Made by a program: the position numbers and the translations under genes | Shown here: positions 41,583 through 44,526 of the stretch, piece by piece | How positions within the stretch are numbered: position 1 is the stretch's first letter | How the letters are laid out: every line of letters begins with the position of its first letter | From: Flemingiibacterium sp045634005 | GTDB lineage: Bacteria; Bacillota; Clostridia; Oscillospirales; CAG-272 | Direction: 5' to 3' | Assembly (NCBI GenBank): GCA_045634005.1 | Contig: JAZQZL010000024.1 | Span: 1 to 44,526 of the forward strand | Length of the DNA: 44,526 nucleotides | Notes under the pieces: model-generated | The model's database searches: none | What the model saw: the letters and a program-made list of their open reading frames with translations, nothing else | Told to the model about the DNA's origin: nothing

Positions 41583-43595
41583 ATGTCAAATTTTGATAAG
41601 CTTCGCGAGCTTGTATTCGAGCAGGACAATACACACTGCTTTATCGAGCGCGAGCGTATTCTTAAGAAAATCGAATCCGAAAAGCCCGATGTTGAAGCGC
41701 CCGACGTGTTCGCGAAGGGGCTTTCGAGACTGCTTTCCGAGGTATCCGTTCCCGTATACGAGTGCGACTACTTTGCAGGAAGAATAGTTGAAGCGGCTCC
41801 CGATGAGGGATTTGTCGAGGAGAGCCATTTTCTCATTTCACACGGACATTTAAGCCCAGACTACCGACTCATACTTGCAGAGGGATTCGGCGGTATGCTT
41901 AAAAAAATCAAGGCTAAAGCCGCAGAAAAGGGCGATGCCGATTCAATAAGCTTCGCCGAGAATGCCGAAACCGTTATTATGGCGGTAAAGGCGTACTGTG
42001 AGCGTTACGCAGCAGAGGCGCGCAAAATGGGTAAGACCGAGATGGCAAATGCGCTTATGAAGGTTCCGTTTGAGCCGGCGTACGATTTCTATTCCGCGCT
42101 TCAGGCAATCTGGATCATCCATATGATAGCCGGCGGATACGTTGGCGCGCGCGACTTCGCGTTCGGACGCTTCGATCAGTATATGCTCCCGTACTACGAA
42201 AAGTCGCTTGCAAACGGCGAGAGCGAGGAGCATTTAACCGAGCTTCTTGCGGGCTTTATGATCAAGTGCAACGAGATCTGCGGACGTACCACGCACAACT
42301 ATAAGTGCAAGCCGATACTCTCGCAGGCATCGAAGCAGTACGTCTGCATCGGCGGTGAAACGCCGAATGCGGTATCGAGAGCGGTTCTTAAAGCGGCGCA
42401 GATATACAATATGGCACAGCCGCAGATAACCGTCCTTTTAGCGCCCGAAGCCGACGAAGCGTTCACAAACGACGTTTTCGGCGCCCTCTCGACGCTCGTT
42501 GATAAGATCCACGTTTATAACTATCATCAGACGAAGAATTATCTTATCAAAAAGGGAATATCCGAGGATATAGCAAAGGACTACACCTATTCCGCTTGCT
42601 GTACCTTCGATCTCCACTATCACACCGACCGTCAGGAGTACTATACTCCCGTGCCGCAGATATTCGTTAAAACGCTTCACAAGAAGGATTATACCTCGCT
42701 TGAGGAGCTTTGCACCGAATTTAAAAACGGCATTCGCGACGATATGCAATCTATGGCGAACAAGAAGATGGAAGGCACGCACGGACGCATTCTTCGCAGA
42801 TTCTACGTCTTCGACGGCCTGCTTCTCTCCGATAGCGCGCTCGACTGTCACTATCACAACGACGGCACCGCGCCGTATAATTGCCTTCAGTTCTTCTGCC
42901 CGGGTATAGCAACCCTCGGCGACTCGCTTCGCGTTATCGACAAGCTTGTCTTTAAGGAAAAGCGTTACACATACGCCGAGCTTATGAAGATACTTGACGA
43001 CAACTGGGCTGGTTACGAAGAGCTTCGCGCAGAGGTGCTTTCCTACACTCGCTTCGGTAACGACGATGACGAGGTTGATAAGTACGCAACCCTCGCCGGC
43101 AACGTTTGTATGGACGCGGCGGACGAGGTGAAGCTTAAGCCCAATTACATCCTCGTTTCGGGATTTTACTCACTCGAGCGCGACAACACGTGGCGCGAGG
43201 AGATCGGTGCAACACCCGACGGACGTCTTGCAGGCGATGCGTTCAGCGAAAATCAGTCGCCGACGTACGGCGCAGACAAGAACGGAATCACCGCGCTTTT
43301 AAAGAGTATCGCAAAGCTTCCGTTTGAGCGCACCGGAATGGGCGGACTTAACCTGACCTTCTCGAAGGCACAGAAGCCCGAAACTCTCAAGGCACTCACG
43401 TTTTCCTACTTCGCCCTCGGCGGATTCCACATCGGAACGAGTGTTGTCGATCGCGAGGTGCTCTGCGACGCTATGAAGTCGCCCGAGAGATACAAGAGCC
43501 TTACGGTACGACTCTACGGCTTCTCCGAGTATTTCGTAAGCCTTCCCGAGTGGCAGCAGCTTGCTGTGCTTAACAGAACGGAGTATAACGGCTGA
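41583..43595 (+). CDS. Glycyl radical enzyme, unusual class (GRE2)
   Basis: 670 aa, short for the superfamily (usually about 750-850). The radical glycine is G646 in VRLYGFSEYFVSL. The cysteine site is C339-C340 in YTYSACCTFDLHYH: a Cys-Cys pair as in pyruvate formate-lyase, without the C-x-E Glu of dehydratases. Other GRE marks: PYYEKSLANG..EEHLTELLAGFMIKCNE and FGNDDDEVDKYA. The activating enzyme overlaps by one base (TGATG), so the pair is certain. Reaction unknown. Context (kinase, lactonase, dehydrogenase, DERA) points to a carbohydrate-derived substrate; C-C cleavage and dehydration both remain open. Confidence 0.88.
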   Translation: MSNFDKLRELVFEQDNTHCFIERERILKKIESEKPDVEAPDVFAKGLSRLLSEVSVPVYECDYFAGRIVEAAPDEGFVEESHFLISHGHLSPDYRLILAEGFGGMLKKIKAKAAEKGDADSISFAENAETVIMAVKAYCERYAAEARKMGKTEMANALMKVPFEPAYDFYSALQAIWIIHMIAGGYVGARDFAFGRFDQYMLPYYEKSLANGESEEHLTELLAGFMIKCNEICGRTTHNYKCKPILSQASKQYVCIGGETPNAVSRAVLKAAQIYNMAQPQITVLLAPEADEAFTNDVFGALSTLVDKIHVYNYHQTKNYLIKKGISEDIAKDYTYSACCTFDLHYHTDRQEYYTPVPQIFVKTLHKKDYTSLEELCTEFKNGIRDDMQSMANKKMEGTHGRILRRFYVFDGLLLSDSALDCHYHNDGTAPYNCLQFFCPGIATLGDSLRVIDKLVFKEKRYTYAELMKILDDNWAGYEELRAEVLSYTRFGNDDDEVDKYATLAGNVCMDAADEVKLKPNYILVSGFYSLERDNTWREEIGATPDGRLAGDAFSENQSPTYGADKNGITALLKSIAKLPFERTGMGGLNLTFSKAQKPETLKALTFSYFALGGFHIGTSVVDREVLCDAMKSPERYKSLTVRLYGFSEYFVSLPEWQQLAVLNRTEYNG

Positions 43596-44497
43596 TGAAC
43601 GGCACGGTATTCAATATCCAGAAGTTTTGTACGAGCGACGGACCCGGTATACGTACGGTCGTATTCCTCAAAGGCTGTCCCTTACACTGCGCGTGGTGTC
43701 ACAACGCCGAGTCGCAGAGGATTGTCCACGAGCTTATGTACCACTCCGATAAGTGTACGCTTTGCGCCAGATGCGCTAATGCGTGTCCAAACGGCGTACA
43801 CGCTATTGAAAACGGCGTGCATACGCTTGCCAGGGAAAAGTGTACCGCGTGCGGCAAATGCGTTGAAGTGTGCCTTAACGATGCGCTCGAGATAAAGGGT
43901 AGCCGTATGACAGTTGACGAAGTTATCGCCGACGTTATGAAGGATAAAATATTCTACGATAACTCCGGCGGCGGCATAACGCTTTCGGGCGGCGAGCCGA
44001 CGGCGCAGCTTGATTTTGCAATCGCGATTCTTAAAGCGGCAAAGGAAAACGGGCTTCACACGGCTATCGAAACCTGCGGCTTTACGAGCGAGGAAAATAT
44101 GAGGGCTATCGCCAAGTACGTCGATCTGTTCCTCTACGATATCAAGCACACGGACAGCGAAGCACACGAAAGGTACACGGGTGTCAAAAACGAGCGTATA
44201 CTCGAAAACCTGCGCGTTATCGACGCGATGGGCAAGAAGATCGTCATCCGCGCGCCGATAATACCGGGCGTTAACGATACCGACGAGCATTTCGCTGCAC
44301 TCGCGGCGCTTGCCGACAGCCTCGCAAATCTCGATCGCATAGATCTTGAGCCGTACCACGATCTCGGTAACGGTAAATACGATCAGCTCGGCAAGAGCAC
44401 TGACAAGCACGCATTCCGCGTACCCGAAAAAGCGGAGGTTGACGCGTGGCGCGATAAAATAGCCGCGCTGACGGGCGTACCCGTTGTAATTGCATAA
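43595..44497 (+). CDS. Glycyl radical enzyme activating enzyme (radical SAM)
   Basis: 300 aa. It makes the glycyl radical on GRE2 using S-adenosylmethionine. The radical SAM cluster motif is C28, C32, C35 (GCPLHCAWC), followed by two ferredoxin-type 4Fe-4S motifs (C54, C57, C60, C64 and C83, C86, C89, C93), the insertion found in activases of the non-PFL GREs. SGGEP for SAM binding is in GGGITLSGGEPTAQ. The first codon overlaps the stop of GRE2, so amounts are coupled. As the only activase in the window, it might also serve GRE1. Confidence 0.95.
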   Translation: MNGTVFNIQKFCTSDGPGIRTVVFLKGCPLHCAWCHNAESQRIVHELMYHSDKCTLCARCANACPNGVHAIENGVHTLAREKCTACGKCVEVCLNDALEIKGSRMTVDEVIADVMKDKIFYDNSGGGITLSGGEPTAQLDFAIAILKAAKENGLHTAIETCGFTSEENMRAIAKYVDLFLYDIKHTDSEAHERYTGVKNERILENLRVIDAMGKKIVIRAPIIPGVNDTDEHFAALAALADSLANLDRIDLEPYHDLGNGKYDQLGKSTDKHAFRVPEKAEVDAWRDKIAALTGVPVVIA

Positions 44498-44502
44498 AAA
44501 AG

Positions 44503-44526
44503 CACCCGACGGCTTGCCGTCGGGTG
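44503..44526 (+). terminator. Terminator of the GRE2 operon (cut by window edge)
   Basis: Perfect ten-pair stem CACCCGACGG/CCGTCGGGTG with loop CTTG five bases after the stop codon; the window ends at the stem, so the T run is not seen. Confidence 0.8.

Noticed and set aside
1..44526. CRISPR array, tRNA genes, insertion sequences or prophage
   Set aside because: I looked for regularly spaced short repeats, T-arm sequences, transposase motifs and terminal inverted repeats and saw none; the large repeats are the DUF4838 genes themselves.

Overview
The window looks like a piece of chromosome from an anaerobic, endospore-forming Bacillota of the class Clostridia, probably an uncultured gut lineage. 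The support is a sigma-G gene with a sigma-F/G-type promoter, a SleB-like cell-wall hydrolase, a valine T-box, a DUF4317 gene, two oxygen-sensitive glycyl radical enzymes (GREs), and purine-rich Shine-Dalgarno sites with strong sigma-A promoters of exact 17-bp spacing. The species cannot be named from the sequence. No tRNA, rRNA, CRISPR array, insertion sequence or phage gene was recognised.

Region 1 (2-16630) is the most unusual part: nine consecutive same-strand paralogues (one cut by the left edge, eight complete, 643-651 aa) of a DUF4838 glycoside-hydrolase-like family. All lack signal peptides, all have their own ribosome binding site, and gaps are 12-45 bp except the last (104 bp). That last gap holds a strong promoter preceded by a direct repeat with AraC-like 21-bp spacing. 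A terminator closes the array at 16635-16664. No transporter or regulator is interleaved. Copies differ in a small number of active-site-like positions and some look mosaic.

Region 2 (16.7-28.2 kb) is mixed. purH and pyk are single-gene units with their own promoters and terminators. An AraC-type regulator is divergent from GRE1, and their two strong promoters overlap face to face. GRE1 converges on a GH127-type beta-L-arabinofuranosidase across a shared terminator. Then come sigG and a two-gene unit (DUF4317, membrane-anchored hypothetical).

Region 3 (28.3-34.4 kb) has two tandem SGNH hydrolases, a small membrane protein and a YbjQ-family protein in one unit; a CNNM/CorC-family transporter with a long leader that can hide or expose its Shine-Dalgarno sequence; a SleB-like hydrolase with its own structured leader; about 630 bp of AT-rich DNA with no gene; and the T-box leader of valS.

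Region 4 (34.4 kb to the end) has valS and then a tight six-gene operon from one promoter: deoC, a zinc dehydrogenase, an FGGY carbohydrate kinase, an SMP-30-type lactonase, GRE2 and its activating enzyme. This reads as an anaerobic sugar or polyol pathway ending in a DERA-type aldol cleavage; the substrate and the GRE2 reaction are unknown. The two best candidates for undescribed biology are the nine-gene DUF4838 array and this GRE2 operon.
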